This document shows positions 36,046-45,176 of a DNA stretch of 64,000 nt, piece after piece. The stretch spans positions 1 through 64,000 of the forward strand of contig CAVOXO010000002.1 in the NCBI GenBank assembly GCA_963700425.1, read 5' to 3'. The notes under the pieces are model-generated. The model saw nothing but the letters and a program-made list of their open reading frames with translations, was not told the DNA's origin and did no database searches. This DNA is from CAVOXO01 sp963700425 (lineage in GTDB: Bacteria > Actinomycetota > Acidimicrobiia > Acidimicrobiales > Microtrichaceae). The translations under genes and the position numbers were made by a program. Position 1 is the stretch's first letter. Every line of letters begins with the position of its first letter.

Positions 36046-37235
36046 AATTGGTGGTCGCGACATCTCAGTGATGGAGGGGTGACGTGGGTGCACCGACAGT
36101 GCCGTACATTCAGGCTCGAGCAGTTGTTGTTGCGGTAGCTCGTGGGTCGACGATTCCTCAAGCGGCTGCTGCAGCGGGAGTGTCGACGCGGACGGTTGAC
36201 CGTTTGATCGCTGAACATGGTGCGGTGCTTCTTCGCGATCGTCATCCTTGTGCCGCAGCGCTGACTGTTGAGAAACGCGAGGAGATCAGGATCGGGATCG
36301 ACCGCGGTGAAAGCGACGCGGTGATCGCCACACGTGTTGGTGTTCACCGATCGACGGTGTGGCGCGAGATCCGCGCCGGGGGCGGCCGAGTCGCTTACCG
36401 GGCGGTTCGCGCTCAGGACCGCTCCGACCGGGCGGCTTGTCGGCCACGACAGGGTTGGACCGAAACAAGACCATGGCTGTGGGACCACGTCCAAGACATG
36501 CTTCGCCGGCGGTGGTCACCAGAACAGATAGCAGCGTGGCTTCGCCGCGAACACCCGAACGAGCCGCGGTGGTGGGTGTCGCACGAGTCGATCTATCGTG
36601 CCGTGTTCTTTCAGACCAGAGGCGAGCTTCGCCATGAACTCGCCCGATGTCTGCGCTCGGGCCGTCACCGGCGGCGACCTCGCCGCCGGGCCGCCGCTGT
36701 TCCCGGTGCGATTGTCGGCGCCGTGAAGATCGCTGATCGGCCTGCCGAGATCGAGGACCGCACGGTCCCAGGTCACTGGGAAGGCGATCTCATCGTCGGA
36801 GCCGGTTCAAGGTCAGCTATCGCGACGCTGGTCGAGCGTTCGACCAGGTTCGCGATGCTCGTCAAGATCGACAACAAGACCGCGGAGCACGTCGCCGACC
36901 AACTGGTGGAAGCGATTCAACGGCTGCCGGTCGGGTTGAAACGATCCCTCACATGGGATCGCGGAGGTGAACTCGCGGCCCATCATCGGATCACGATCGC
37001 CACGGGCGCAGCTGTGTTCTTCTGTGATCCGCATTCGCCTTGGCAGCGCGGCACCAACGAGAACTGGAACGGGCTTGTCCGTCAGTTCCTCCCCAAGGGA
37101 ACCGACCTCTCAACGCACTCCCAGCACGACCTCGACATGATCGCTCTCATGATCAATACTCGGCCCCGCAAGACGCTCCAATGGGAAACGCCAGCGGAGC
37201 AGTTCAACCAACTTGTCGCGACCGCTGCTTGAATC
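36046..37235 (+). mobile_element. IS30-family insertion sequence
   Basis: One IS30-type transposase is bounded by short inverted repeats GGTCGCGACA (36053-36062) and TGTCGCGACC (37214-37223). The exact outer ends are uncertain by a few bases. It interrupts the transposase of copy 3, so it arrived later. Confidence 0.75.
36084..37232 (+). CDS. IS30-family transposase
   Basis: A 382-residue protein from GTG 36084. Two N-terminal HTH segments are seen (TIPQAAAAAGVSTRTVDRLI, then AVIATRVGVHRSTVWREIRA), followed by WSPEQIAAWLRREHPNEPRW and the DDE core: GHWEGDLIVGAGSRSAIATL, LTWDRGGELAAHHRI, and PWQRGTNENWNGLVRQFLPK with the catalytic Glu. These are the diagnostic IS30 motifs. Its stop lies inside the right end of the element. 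Intact and potentially active. Confidence 0.92.
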   Translation: MGAPTVPYIQARAVVVAVARGSTIPQAAAAAGVSTRTVDRLIAEHGAVLLRDRHPCAAALTVEKREEIRIGIDRGESDAVIATRVGVHRSTVWREIRAGGGRVAYRAVRAQDRSDRAACRPRQGWTETRPWLWDHVQDMLRRRWSPEQIAAWLRREHPNEPRWWVSHESIYRAVFFQTRGELRHELARCLRSGRHRRRPRRRAAAVPGAIVGAVKIADRPAEIEDRTVPGHWEGDLIVGAGSRSAIATLVERSTRFAMLVKIDNKTAEHVADQLVEAIQRLPVGLKRSLTWDRGGELAAHHRITIATGAAVFFCDPHSPWQRGTNENWNGLVRQFLPKGTDLSTHSQHDLDMIALMINTRPRKTLQWETPAEQFNQLVATAA

Positions 37236-37243
37236 CGCCCTGC

Positions 37244-38201
37244 GTGCTGCAACGCCAGATCGGCCGACCACAGTTCACCGACACCGACCGGACGATCCTC
37301 GCTGTCCTCGCCTCGGCGATGGAACGCGCCCGCCGGCGAACCGCGTTCCTGATCGTTCGGCCCGAGACCGTCCTGCGCTGGCACCGCCGGCTCGTCGCCC
37401 GCCACTGGACCCAGCCACCCACCGCCACACCCGGACGGCCACCGATCGACCCCGAACTCCGGCGACTGGTCATCCGACTCGCCCGCGAGAACCCGACCTG
37501 GGGCTACCGCCGTATCCACGGCGAACTCCGCCGACTCGGCCACAGTGTTGCCGCGTCAACCGTGTGGAAGATCCTCCGCAACGCGGGGATCGACCCGAGC
37601 CGTGACCGCACCGGACCGTCGTGGTCTGAGTTCATCCGCTCCCAAGCCAAAGCGATCGTCGCGACCGACTTCGCGTGCGTCGACACTGCGTTCCTTCGAC
37701 GATTCCACGTGCTGTTCGTCATCGAGATCGGCTCCCGCCGGGTGCACCTCGCGGGGATCACCACCAACCCGACCGGTCCGTGGACCACCCAAGCCGCGCG
37801 CAACCTGCTGATGCGGCTCCCCGACGTCTCATGGGTTCCGGTTCTTGATCCGCGACGGCGCCGGACAGTTCACCGCGTCGTTCGACACCGTGTTCGCCGG
37901 CTCCGGGATCACCGCCATCCGAACACCACCACGAGCACCCCAAGCGAACGCGTTCGCCGAACGATGGGTCCGGACCCTCCGCCACGAGCTCCTCGACCGC
38001 ACGATCATCTGGAACGAACGCCAACTCCGCCGGATCCTCGAGGAGTACATCGCTCACTACAACGAACACCGCCCACACCGGAGCCTCCACCAGCGCGCAC
38101 CCGACGACCAGGGCAAGGTCGTCCCGATCGGCTCAGGCCAGCCGATCCGGCGACACGCCACTTGCGGCGGACTCATCAACGAGTACCGCGCCGCAGCCTG
38201 A
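37244..38201 (+). pseudogene. rve/DDE transposase, copy 3, truncated and frameshifted
   Basis: The N-terminal ~40 codons are cut off by the IS30 insertion. The reading resumes at LQRQIGRPQFTDTDRTILAV and runs through WGYRRIHGELRRLGHSVAAS and IVATDFACVDTAFLRRF. Near 37826 (LPDVSWVPVLDP) it shifts; the remainder DGAGQFTASFDTVFAGSGIT to GGLINEYRAAA is in the next frame. Inactive. Confidence 0.88.
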
Positions 38202-38321
38202 CCGCGAACCGGCCAATCCACAGTTCAAGAACTTCAGCTTCAACGCGCCCCCGAACTGGCCCGACGCCAACGGCTCAGCCGCAGCGGCCCAGAACCGGGC
38301 CCGGATGAGTTCTCGGCCCCC

Positions 38322-38564
38322 TCAGCCGGATCCCGCGACCAAGTGGACACCGGCGGAGACCACGTTGGGGTCTGCGGCCTCGTCGAGGAACGTCCAGGGG
38401 AGCCCGGTCTCGTCCATGGTGTTGAAACCGACCGGAAGATCGAACTGCGCTGTCACGGTCACGTTGTTCACCTCGTCTGACCCGGGTCCGGCCATCGCCC
38501 ACCCCCAGATGCAACGGCCCCATCCCGCAGCACGGCGCGACCACCAGGCCACAACGTCCGGCAT
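38322..38564 (-). pseudogene. N-terminal fragment of an unknown protein, cut by the IS end
   Basis: It reads about 80 residues (NNVTVTAQFDLPVGFNTMDE, then TGLPWTFLDEAADPNVVSAG) and stops at the right terminus of IS copy 3. The sequence looks like real coding DNA, but its C-terminus is missing. Its length and function cannot be judged. Confidence 0.45.
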
Positions 38565-38683
38565 CGGTCTCCATCCGGCGGCACCCCACCCACCTCCGTT
38601 GCCGGTCTCGCTAGGGCAACGGCCGGTCTGCGTCGGCTGCGATAGGCGAACGGCTCCTCAACGGTCGCGGGTATCCTCAGGGA

Positions 38684-38856
38684 ATGGCCCGTACCGTCCT
38701 GGATTTCGAGCTCGACCCGCAGTTGTCCCGATCCCCGACGACAGCAACCTCTCCATCGACGAGTGGCTCGACACGCTGCGCCGCGACGAGGAACCAATCG
38801 AACTCACGGTGCCCGGTTCCGACCTCGTCGCCGAGGCCCGACGAGAGTCGGAGTGA
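38684..38856 (+). pseudogene. VapB-like antitoxin, one frameshift
   Basis: It starts MARTVLDFELDPQL and shifts near 38722 to VPIPDDSNLSIDEWLDTLRR, ending DLVAEARRESE. About 58 residues. The stop TGA overlaps the GTG of the PIN-domain gene, the usual vapBC arrangement. The DNA-binding part is short, and the identification rests on the neighbour. Confidence 0.55.
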
Positions 38857-39250
38857 CCAACCTCGTTCTCGACGCATCTGCGAGCGTCGACCTCCTCCTC
38901 GACACCACCGCCGGACGCTCGCTCCGAACAGGACATCCCTCCCGGCGCGACCTGGTGGGTGCCGAGCATTTCTTCGTCGAGGTCGCCGGCGCGCTTCGAC
39001 GAGCCGAAATGCCAATGTCGCACCGTCCGCTCGGTCGCGGCAGCCTTCTCCTCGCTGTCGACTGCACCGCTTCACAGGGTGCAGGTTCGCCCACTACTAC
39101 TGAGGCGTGGCGAAGCGACCGAACATCACTGTCGCAGAAGCGATCTACGTGGTCCTCGCCGAACATCTCGACGCGACGCTGGTGACCAGCGATCGGAACC
39201 TCGTCAACGCTCCGACGCTCTCGGTACCGACCATCCACCTCAGGACGTGA
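38853..39250 (+). pseudogene. VapC-type PIN-domain toxin, two frameshifts
   Basis: It starts VTNLVLDASASVDLLLDTTA (first PIN Asp), continues with HFFVEVAGALRRAEM (Glu), shifts near 39010 to VAAAFSSLSTAPLHRVQVRP, and shifts again near 39105 to NITVAEAIYVVLAEHLDATL and VTSDRNLVNAP (C-terminal Asp), ending at 39250. All acidic positions of the RNase fold are present across the three frames. It overlaps the antitoxin by four bases. Confidence 0.65.
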
Positions 39251-39284
39251 GCGGATAGGCGCTGAATTGGCGTGAAGGTGAGGG

Positions 39285-39545
39285 TGAGGCGGCCGAGAAC
39301 TGATCCGTGGCCGGTCTCGGCAGCCCGCAGCTAAAGCGATCGAGTCGGGCTCATCAGCGAGTACCGCGCCGCATCCTGAAACACGCCATGAGGGGGCCGA
39401 ATACTCCTCCGCCCTGTGTTTTCCCGCGTTTCAGTCGTCGGGGACCAGTCGATAGCGTGCGGCGCTCGTGACCCTGTTTCCGACGTTCGCCCGCCTGCTC
39501 GTGACCCGATGCCGATGGTGGTTCGCCACCGGAGACGTGTGCATT
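39285..39545 (+). repeat. Remnants of two or three more IS copies
   Basis: An inverted right-end-like sequence lies at 39285-39310 (GGCCGAGAACTGATCCGTGG). A transposase 3' tail follows near 39346-39380 (GGGCTCATCAGCGAGTACCG). Then a left end starts at 39389 (TGAGGGGGCCGAATACTCCT), continuing as MTLFPTFARLLVTRCRWWFATGD-like codons to about 39541. None is functional. They form the spacer between vapBC and the MNT-HEPN pair. Confidence 0.7.
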
Positions 39546-39635
39546 AGAAGTGTCGTTAGATGCCAGCGACCTCCAGAGTTTCGTCGCTACACATCACTAA
39601 TGGAACAACTGTTCCTTTCTTGCTTGATATTCAGG

Positions 39636-39648
39636 TAGACTGCCCGAC
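39636..39648 (+). promoter_or_regulatory. Leaderless -10 box of the MNT-HEPN operon
   Basis: TAGACT at 39636-39641 is followed by 7 nt and the GTG at 39649. The upstream 60 bp is markedly AT-richer than its surroundings. No confident -35 was found. Confidence 0.5.
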
Positions 39649-40270
39649 GTGGATTTCGTGCGACCGATCGAGGCCATCGTGCCCGGCGCCCAAGGTCGGT
39701 CTGGCCGTTCTGGCCGAGACGACTGCCGAACTCAACCTCCGGACCATCGCCAAGCTGGCCGACGTGAGCATTGCACAGGCGTCGCGGGTACTGCCGGGGC
39801 TGGTCGAACTCGGCGTGGTCGAGCGTCGAGAGGTACCACCGTCCTCGCTGTTCCGACTCGTTCCCGAGCACATCGCGTCCCAGACGCTGTTGGCTCTCGC
39901 CCGCTCGACCGACACCGTCCTCGATGAGATCGGTCACATGGCCAGGGCCCTGCCGCATCCCCCCGCAAGCGTGATCGTCTTCGGTTCGTTCGCCCGCCGA
40001 CAGGCCGGTCGCGACAGTGACGTCGACATCGTGGTCGTCCGACCCACCGAGATCGACGAGGACGACGATGGGTGGGCCGAGTCGCTCGAAGCCTGGCGCC
40101 GCAATGTCGAACGAGTGACCGGCAACCCCGTCGAGGTACTCGAGGTCAGCGCCGAAGAGGCATCGGTAAAGGTCGCGGGCCGAAGCCAAATCTGGTCCGA
40201 CATTCGGCGCGACGCCCGGGTCGTGCACGGTCTCAACCTCAATGAACTCCGGGCGGTGCGCAGTGGCTAG
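39649..40270 (+). pseudogene. MNT-type nucleotidyltransferase antitoxin with wHTH, one frameshift
   Basis: It starts VDFVRPIEAIVPGAQ and shifts near 39695 to KVGLAVLAETTAELNLRTIA, a winged HTH (LADVSIAQASRVLPGLVELG). The minimal nucleotidyltransferase domain follows with VIVFGSFARRQAGRDSDVDI (GSF...DxD metal site). About 206 residues. In MNT-HEPN pairs this protein adenylylates and silences the HEPN toxin. It overlaps the HEPN gene by eight bases. Only one base separates it from an intact gene. Confidence 0.75.
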
Positions 40271-40670
40271 ACCCGCTCGCACCAAGCCGGTGTCAGCCGC
40301 ACAGGTCCGCGCCTATGCCGCCAAGGCCGAGGAGTTCGCCGAAGCTGCCGCCAGCGAGCTCGCCGCCGGTCGGAATATCGCGGCGACGAGTATGGCCATC
40401 CACGCCGGCATCAACTCCGCCGACGCGGTATGCGGCGCCCGGCTCGGCAAGCGGGCAGCCGGCGAGGACCATGACCAGGTCCTCGACTTCCTCCGTCAGG
40501 CTGGGCCCGACGGTGCCGCGGCCGAACGGGAACTTCGGCGCCTGCTACCGCTCAAGACGAAAGCCGAGTACGAGCCCGACGACATCGCACCCTCGGTCGC
40601 CGTCAAGGCCGTAGAGCGGGCCCAGCGATCCGCGGCCGTCGCCGCTCGCGTCGCAGCAAGAACGAGGTAA
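40263..40670 (+). CDS. HEPN-domain protein, partner of the MNT gene
   Basis: A 135-residue all-helical protein (VSAAQVRAYAAKAEEFAEAA, then NIAATSMAIHAGINSADAVC, and VLDFLRQAGPDGAAAERELR). The helix pattern and the Ser/His-containing second helix (MAIHAGINSAD) fit the HEPN group found next to MNT genes in actinobacteria. The canonical RxxxxH RNase motif is not clear. GTG 40263 lies inside the end of the MNT gene, giving tight coupling. It is the probable toxin or nucleic-acid-binding half of the pair. Confidence 0.7.
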   Translation: MARPARTKPVSAAQVRAYAAKAEEFAEAAASELAAGRNIAATSMAIHAGINSADAVCGARLGKRAAGEDHDQVLDFLRQAGPDGAAAERELRRLLPLKTKAEYEPDDIAPSVAVKAVERAQRSAAVAARVAARTR

Positions 40671-40677
40671 CCAACGC

Positions 40678-41091
40678 TCAGCCCCAGAAGATGCCCGTTG
40701 GATCGGCGTCGATCTCGGCGAGCAGCCGTGCAACCGTTGTCGTGGGCTCAAGGTTTTCGTAACGGTGGAACCGGGAGTGACGATCGCGCCAGTACAGCTC
40801 CCACGTGCCGGTCTTCTTCGTATAGCGGAGGCGGGCGACCTCGAGGCGTGTCCATTCGGGCCCCAAGTCCTCACGCCACGGCGGCCGGCAGTCAAAGATC
40901 GTGATCGCCCGCCCGTCGACGTCCATCTCGACGCGCATCTCGCTGATGTGCTTGCCGATCGCGTCGTTCCACCTCGCCACCCATCGACGGACCCGAGCTA
41001 TGTCAGTCTTCAGGCAGGGACATGCGAGGAATCGTCGAGCACAGTGGACATCCTTGGGCATCGCCGAGCGCCCGGCAACCTCTGCCGACAC
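40678..41091 (-). CDS. DUF3024-family protein
   Basis: About 137 residues from ATG 41091 (or 127 from the internal ATG). The core follows the DUF3024 pattern: DIARVRRWVARWNDAIGKHI, VEMDVDGRAITIFDCRPPWR, WTRLEVARLRYTKKTGTWEL, YWRDRHSRFHRYENLEPTTT and the end LLAEIDADPTGIFWG. Function is unknown. It converges with the HEPN gene and ends seven bases from it. IS copy 4 begins seven bases upstream of the start, so its own promoter may have been lost. Confidence 0.8.
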   Translation of the reverse strand: MSAEVAGRSAMPKDVHCARRFLACPCLKTDIARVRRWVARWNDAIGKHISEMRVEMDVDGRAITIFDCRPPWREDLGPEWTRLEVARLRYTKKTGTWELYWRDRHSRFHRYENLEPTTTVARLLAEIDADPTGIFWG

Positions 41092-41097
41092 TCAAGG

Positions 41098-42375
41098 CTG
41101 AGGGGGCCGAATACTCATCCGCCCTGTGTTCTCGGGTGTTTCGAGCGTCGGGACCGGTCGGTAGCGTTCTGCGCTCGTGACCCTCTTCCCGACTCTGGCT
41201 CGCCTCGTTCTGACCCGATTCCGGTGGGTGTTCGCCACCGGCGACGCCCGCGACGCCGAGATCCTCGCCCTCCGCCACCAGATCCTCGTGCTGCAACGCC
41301 AGATCAACCGACCGCAGTTCACCGACACCGACCGGACGATCCTCGCGGTGCTCGCCTCCGCGATGGACCGCGCCCGCCACGCGGACCGCGTTCCTGATCG
41401 TGCGACCCGAGACGGTGCTCGGCTGGCACCGCCGTCTCGTCGCCCGCCACTGGACCCAACCACCCACCGCCACACCCGGGCGGCCACCGATCGACCCCGA
41501 GATCCGGCGACTGGCCATCCGCCTGGCCCGCGAGAACCCGACGTGGGGCTACCGGCGCATCCACGGCGAACTCGCCCGCCTCGGCCACAGGGTCGCCGCG
41601 TCGACCGTGTGGAAGATCCTCCGCGCCGCCGGGATCGACCCGACCCGCGACCGCACCGGACCCTCCTGGGCCGAGTTCATCCGCTCCCAAGCGAAGGCGA
41701 TCATCGCGACCGACTTCGCGTGCGTCGACACCGCACTCCTCCGCCGGTTCCACGTCCTGTTCTTCATCGAGATCGGCACCCGACGGGTGCATCTCGCCGG
41801 GATCACCACCAACCCGACCGGACCGTGGACCACCCAAGCCGCCCGCAACCTCCTGATGCGACTCCCCGACGCTCACGGGTTCCGGTTCCTGATCCGCGAC
41901 GGCGCCGGCCAGTTCACCGCGTCGTTCGACACCGTGTTCGCCGGCTCCGGCATCACCGCGATCCGGACACCGCCGCGGGCACCGCAGGCCAACGCGTACG
42001 CCGAACGATGGGTCCGCACCCTCCGCCACGAACTCCTCGACCGCACCATCATCTGGAACGAACGCCAACTCCGACCGCTGCTCGTCGAGTACGTCGAGCA
42101 CTACAACGACCACCGCCCCCACCGCAGCCTCGACCAACGCGCACCCAACGACCACGGCGACGTCGTCCCGATCGGCCCAGGCCAGCCGATCCGACGACAC
42201 ACCACCTGCGGCGGACTCATCAACGAGTACCGCACCGCAGCCTGAACACCCACCGCCGGCCAACCAGCACTCCGAGGCTGGCAGCTTCGACGCGCCCCGA
42301 CCTCAGGGCCCCACGCCATCGACTCAACCGCGGCCGCCCCGACCCAGCCACGGAATGAGTTCTCGGCCCCCTCAG
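41098..42375 (+). mobile_element. IS copy 4, next to tRNA-fMet
   Basis: Left repeat CTGAGGGGGCCGAATACTCA at 41098. Right repeat GAATGAGTTCTCGGCCCC ending CTCAG at 42375, with one extra A relative to the other copies. The transposase is near full length but has one frameshift. It occupies the island end closest to the tRNA. Confidence 0.9.
41177..42245 (+). pseudogene. rve/DDE transposase, copy 4, one frameshift
   Basis: GTG 41177 starts MTLFPTLARLVLTRFRWVFA. At 41376-41386 one extra base (CCACGCGGACC against CCGGCGAACC in copy 3) throws the frame, and the remaining 280 codons (MRPETVLGWHRRLVARHW to GGLINEYRTAA) are in the next frame with all three DDE residues. A single-base repair would give a complete ~355-residue transposase nearly identical to copy 2. 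Confidence 0.88.
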
Positions 42376-42423
42376 CCGCATAGCCGACAGACGGGAAGCG
42401 ACCCGGTAGCACGCCGGAACAGC

Positions 42424-42449
42424 AACAGCGGGCCCGGAGGCCCGCTGTT
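42424..42449 (-). terminator. Hairpin terminator behind tRNA-fMet
   Basis: AACAGCGGGCC-CGGA-GGCCCGCTGTT is a perfect 11-bp stem 15 nt beyond the tRNA 3' end. On the minus strand it is followed by GCTGTTCC. It is probably the Rho-independent stop of the tRNA transcript. Confidence 0.7.
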
Positions 42450-42464
42450 TGCAAGGGATTTCGA

Positions 42465-42541
<77 letters not shown>

Positions 42542-42601
42542 GCGTGTCGCAAATGGTGTTAGCTCGGAGCAGGCCGCACAGGAACAAGCCGCCTGGGGCA
42601 C

Positions 42602-44030
42602 TCACTCGGGACCGAACCACGAGCCCGACGCCCCCCCGGCGGGGGTCGCCGGCGGCAGTCCAGCCGAGCGCACCGCCGACACCGACCGCATGGACGCCAC
42701 CGAAATAGAAGTCGCGGCCCGGCCACCCGTTCACCGGACCCCAGGCTTCCAGCGCGGCCTGCAGATCCGGCCGCAGACCGCCCTCGACCTGGAGCACCGA
42801 CCCGTCCCAATGGGCGCGGGGCGACAGCACCGCCTCCTCCACCCCCATCCCCCGGTCCACCAGGTCGACGGCGAGCTGCAGCAGCGCCGAGCGGATCCGC
42901 TCGCTGCCGCCCGACCCGGCCGCCACCACGCCCCCGGCGGCGGTCTCGACGAACATCGGGGCCATCATCGACCCGATCCGCTCCCCGGGTTCCACCGACC
43001 CGAGGCCACCCGGCTGGAGGTCCTCCTCGCCCAGCATGTTGTTGAGCTGCACCCCGGTCCCCGCCGCGAACTCACCCGACCCCGAGCCGTTCGACACCGA
43101 CATGGCCGCCACGTTCCCCTCGGCGTCGGCAACGCTCACGTGCGTGGTCCCCTTGCTCACCCCCGGGCCCAGCCCGTTGCGACGATCCACCATCGACCTC
43201 AACGCGTCGGCGACCTCCGCCACACCGGGCCGGCCGGCCGAACCCCGGCCCGCGCCCGACAGCACCTCCAGACCATGGGCCACCAGCGACCCGCCGAACG
43301 ATGGCAGCGGGTTGGTCACCACCACGGCGTCGCGGTACGCCGACCCGCAGCGGCTCCCGCTCCACCACCCGGTAGCCGTCCACGTCGGCCTCGCCGATCC
43401 CGCCGCCCAGCTCCTCCGGCGCCATCGACAACCGGCGGCCCGCCGCCACCTCCGCCAACGTCTCCGCCAGCTCCGGGCACACGAACCGCTCCCCCGCCCG
43501 CAACGCCCGACCCTCACGCCCGAACATCGCCTGGCCACCCTCGGTGCGCTCGAGGATCGGCCACACCAGGCCGAGCACCCGGGCGAACACCTCGTCCACC
43601 GCCACGCCCGCCTCCGCCAGCCCCACGGCCGGCGCCACCAGGTCCCCAAGATCCAACCGCCCGAAACGCTGCGCGACGTGCAGCAGTCCCGCCAGCATCC
43701 CCGGCACCGCCACCGACGCCTCCCCCACGTGGAACACCTGGACGGCCGGGCCGAAGTGGATGGGCACCGCCTCCATTGCATCCGGATCGTGTCGCTGGCC
43801 GCTCCGGCCCGGCATGGCGACGAAGAAGTCGACCAGGACCTCTTCGCCCGCCGCGGTCCTCGCCAACAGGAACCCGCCGCCGCCCAGGCTTGCCAGGATC
43901 GGCTCGGTCGCCGTCGCCGCGAACCCCGCGGCGACCGCCGCGTCGAAGGCGTTTCCGCCGGCTCGCAGGTCGCCGCCGCCGCCTCGGCGGTCGGGACGCT
44001 GCCCGCCGCCACTGCGCCGAGGATCTCCAT
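42602..44030 (-). pseudogene. Gamma-glutamyltransferase family protein, frameshifted
   Basis: It starts MEILGAVAAGSVPTAEAAAA and shifts near 43965 to LRAGGNAFDAAVAAGFAATA, EPILASLGGGGFLLARTAAG and PIHFGPAVQVFHVGEASVAV. It shifts near 43325 to VVVTNPLPSFGGSLVAHGLE. The nucleophile Thr is in GVSKGTTHVSVADAEGNVAA, the oxyanion Gly-Gly region is PGERIGSMMAPMFV, and the end is AAGDPRRGGVGLVVRS. One more indel near 42607 hides the natural TGA at 42602-42604; otherwise the frame runs into the tRNA. Hydrolyses or transfers gamma-glutamyl groups; no signal peptide is seen. Confidence 0.78.
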
Positions 44031-44100
44031 CGAGGAAGTCTGCCCGACCACCCGACGCCATCGGGCAGACTGCGCCGGTGGACGCTGCCCGAGCTCGGCC

Positions 44101-45163
44101 GATGCCAGTGATCGCATCCGATGCCCACCTCCAGCATCGCCCCGCCCACGAGATCGAGGGCGGGCGCCCTTTCGCCCATCCCCGACCGGCCCGAACGTGC
44201 CGAGCGGATCGCGGCAGCGCTCTCGGCCAAACCCGAGCGCTACGAGATCACCGAGCCCACCGCCCACGGCCTCGAACCCATCGCCGCCGTGCACGACCCC
44301 GGACTGATCACCTTCCTCGAACGGGCATGGCGCGACGCCCAGACCCACGGCACCGCGCGAACGAGGTGTTCCCCGACACCTTCTTCACCGCCGTCGTCCG
44401 CGACACCATGGGCCCCGCTCCCGAACCCGACCGACGTGCTCGCCGCCCTCGGCTACTGGTGCTTCGAGACCATGACGCCCCTCACCGACGGCACCTTCGC
44501 CGCCGCCCGTGCCGCGGTCGACATCGCCCTCACCGCCGCCGACCTCGTGCTCGGCGGCGCGCCCCACGCCTACGCCCTCTGCCGCCCGCCCGGCCACCAC
44601 GCCGCCCGCGCCGCGTATGGCGGGTACTGCTACTTCAACAACGCGGCCATCGCCGCCCACCACCTCGCCACGACCACCGGCGAACGGGTCGCCGTCCTCG
44701 ACATCGACTACCACCACGGCAACGGCACCCAACAGATCTTCTACCAACGCCCCGACGTCCTCTACGCCTCCCTCCATGGCGACCCCCACCGCGCCTACCC
44801 CTACGTGTCGGGCCACGCCGAGGAGACCGGCTCCGGCCCGGGCGCCGGCACCACTTTCAACATCCCCCTCGAACACGGCGTCGACGACGACGCCTACCTC
44901 CGGCATCTCGACGCGGCAATCGAACAGATCGCCGCCTTCGACCCGGCCGTCCTCGTGGTCTCGCTCGGCGTCGACACCTACGTCGACGACCCCCTCGGCG
45001 ACACCGCCATCACCACCGAGGGGTTCACCTCCAGGGCGCGGCGCTGGCCCAGCTCGGGCTCCGGACCCTGGTGGTGCAGGAGGGCGGCTACAACGTCGAG
45101 CACATCGCCGCGAACGTCGACGCCTTCCTGCGCGGCTTCACGTCTGGCTCCGCCCCATCATGA
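44101..45163 (+). pseudogene. Acetylpolyamine amidohydrolase/HDAC-family deacetylase, frameshifted
   Basis: It starts MPVIASDAHLQHRPAHEIEG, then in shifted frames PIPDRPERAERIAAALSAKP, NEVFPDTFFTAVVRDTMG and YWCFETMTPLTDGTFAAARA. The active-site motifs lie in one frame: LCRPPGHHAARAAYGGYCYF (His pair), VAVLDIDYHHGNGTQQIFYQ (zinc Asp/His), SLGVDTYVDDPLGD (second zinc Asp). After a last shift near 45035 comes LVVQEGGYNVEHIAANVDAF. The family removes acetyl groups from polyamines or proteins. About 350 residues if repaired, with shifts near 44160, 44365, 44415 and 45035. Confidence 0.8.
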
Positions 45164-45176
45164 GTTCCCCCACTCG

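Larger units (their letters stand above)
35948..38324 (+). mobile_element. IS copy 3, split by a nested IS30 element
   Basis: The left end TGAGGGGGCCTGATTGATGA starts at 35948 and the coding fragment ATGCCCGCGACGCCGAGATC follows. The IS30 element interrupts at about 36046. The remaining transposase resumes at 37244 (CTGCAACGCCAGATCGG), and the right end GGATGAGTTCTCGGCCCC closes at 38324. Part of the left transposase segment is also deleted. Confidence 0.8.

Noticed and set aside
41177..42245. Programmed frameshifting of the IS transposase
   Set aside because: Copy 2 encodes the whole protein in one frame, and the broken copies shift at different positions with no shared slippery site.
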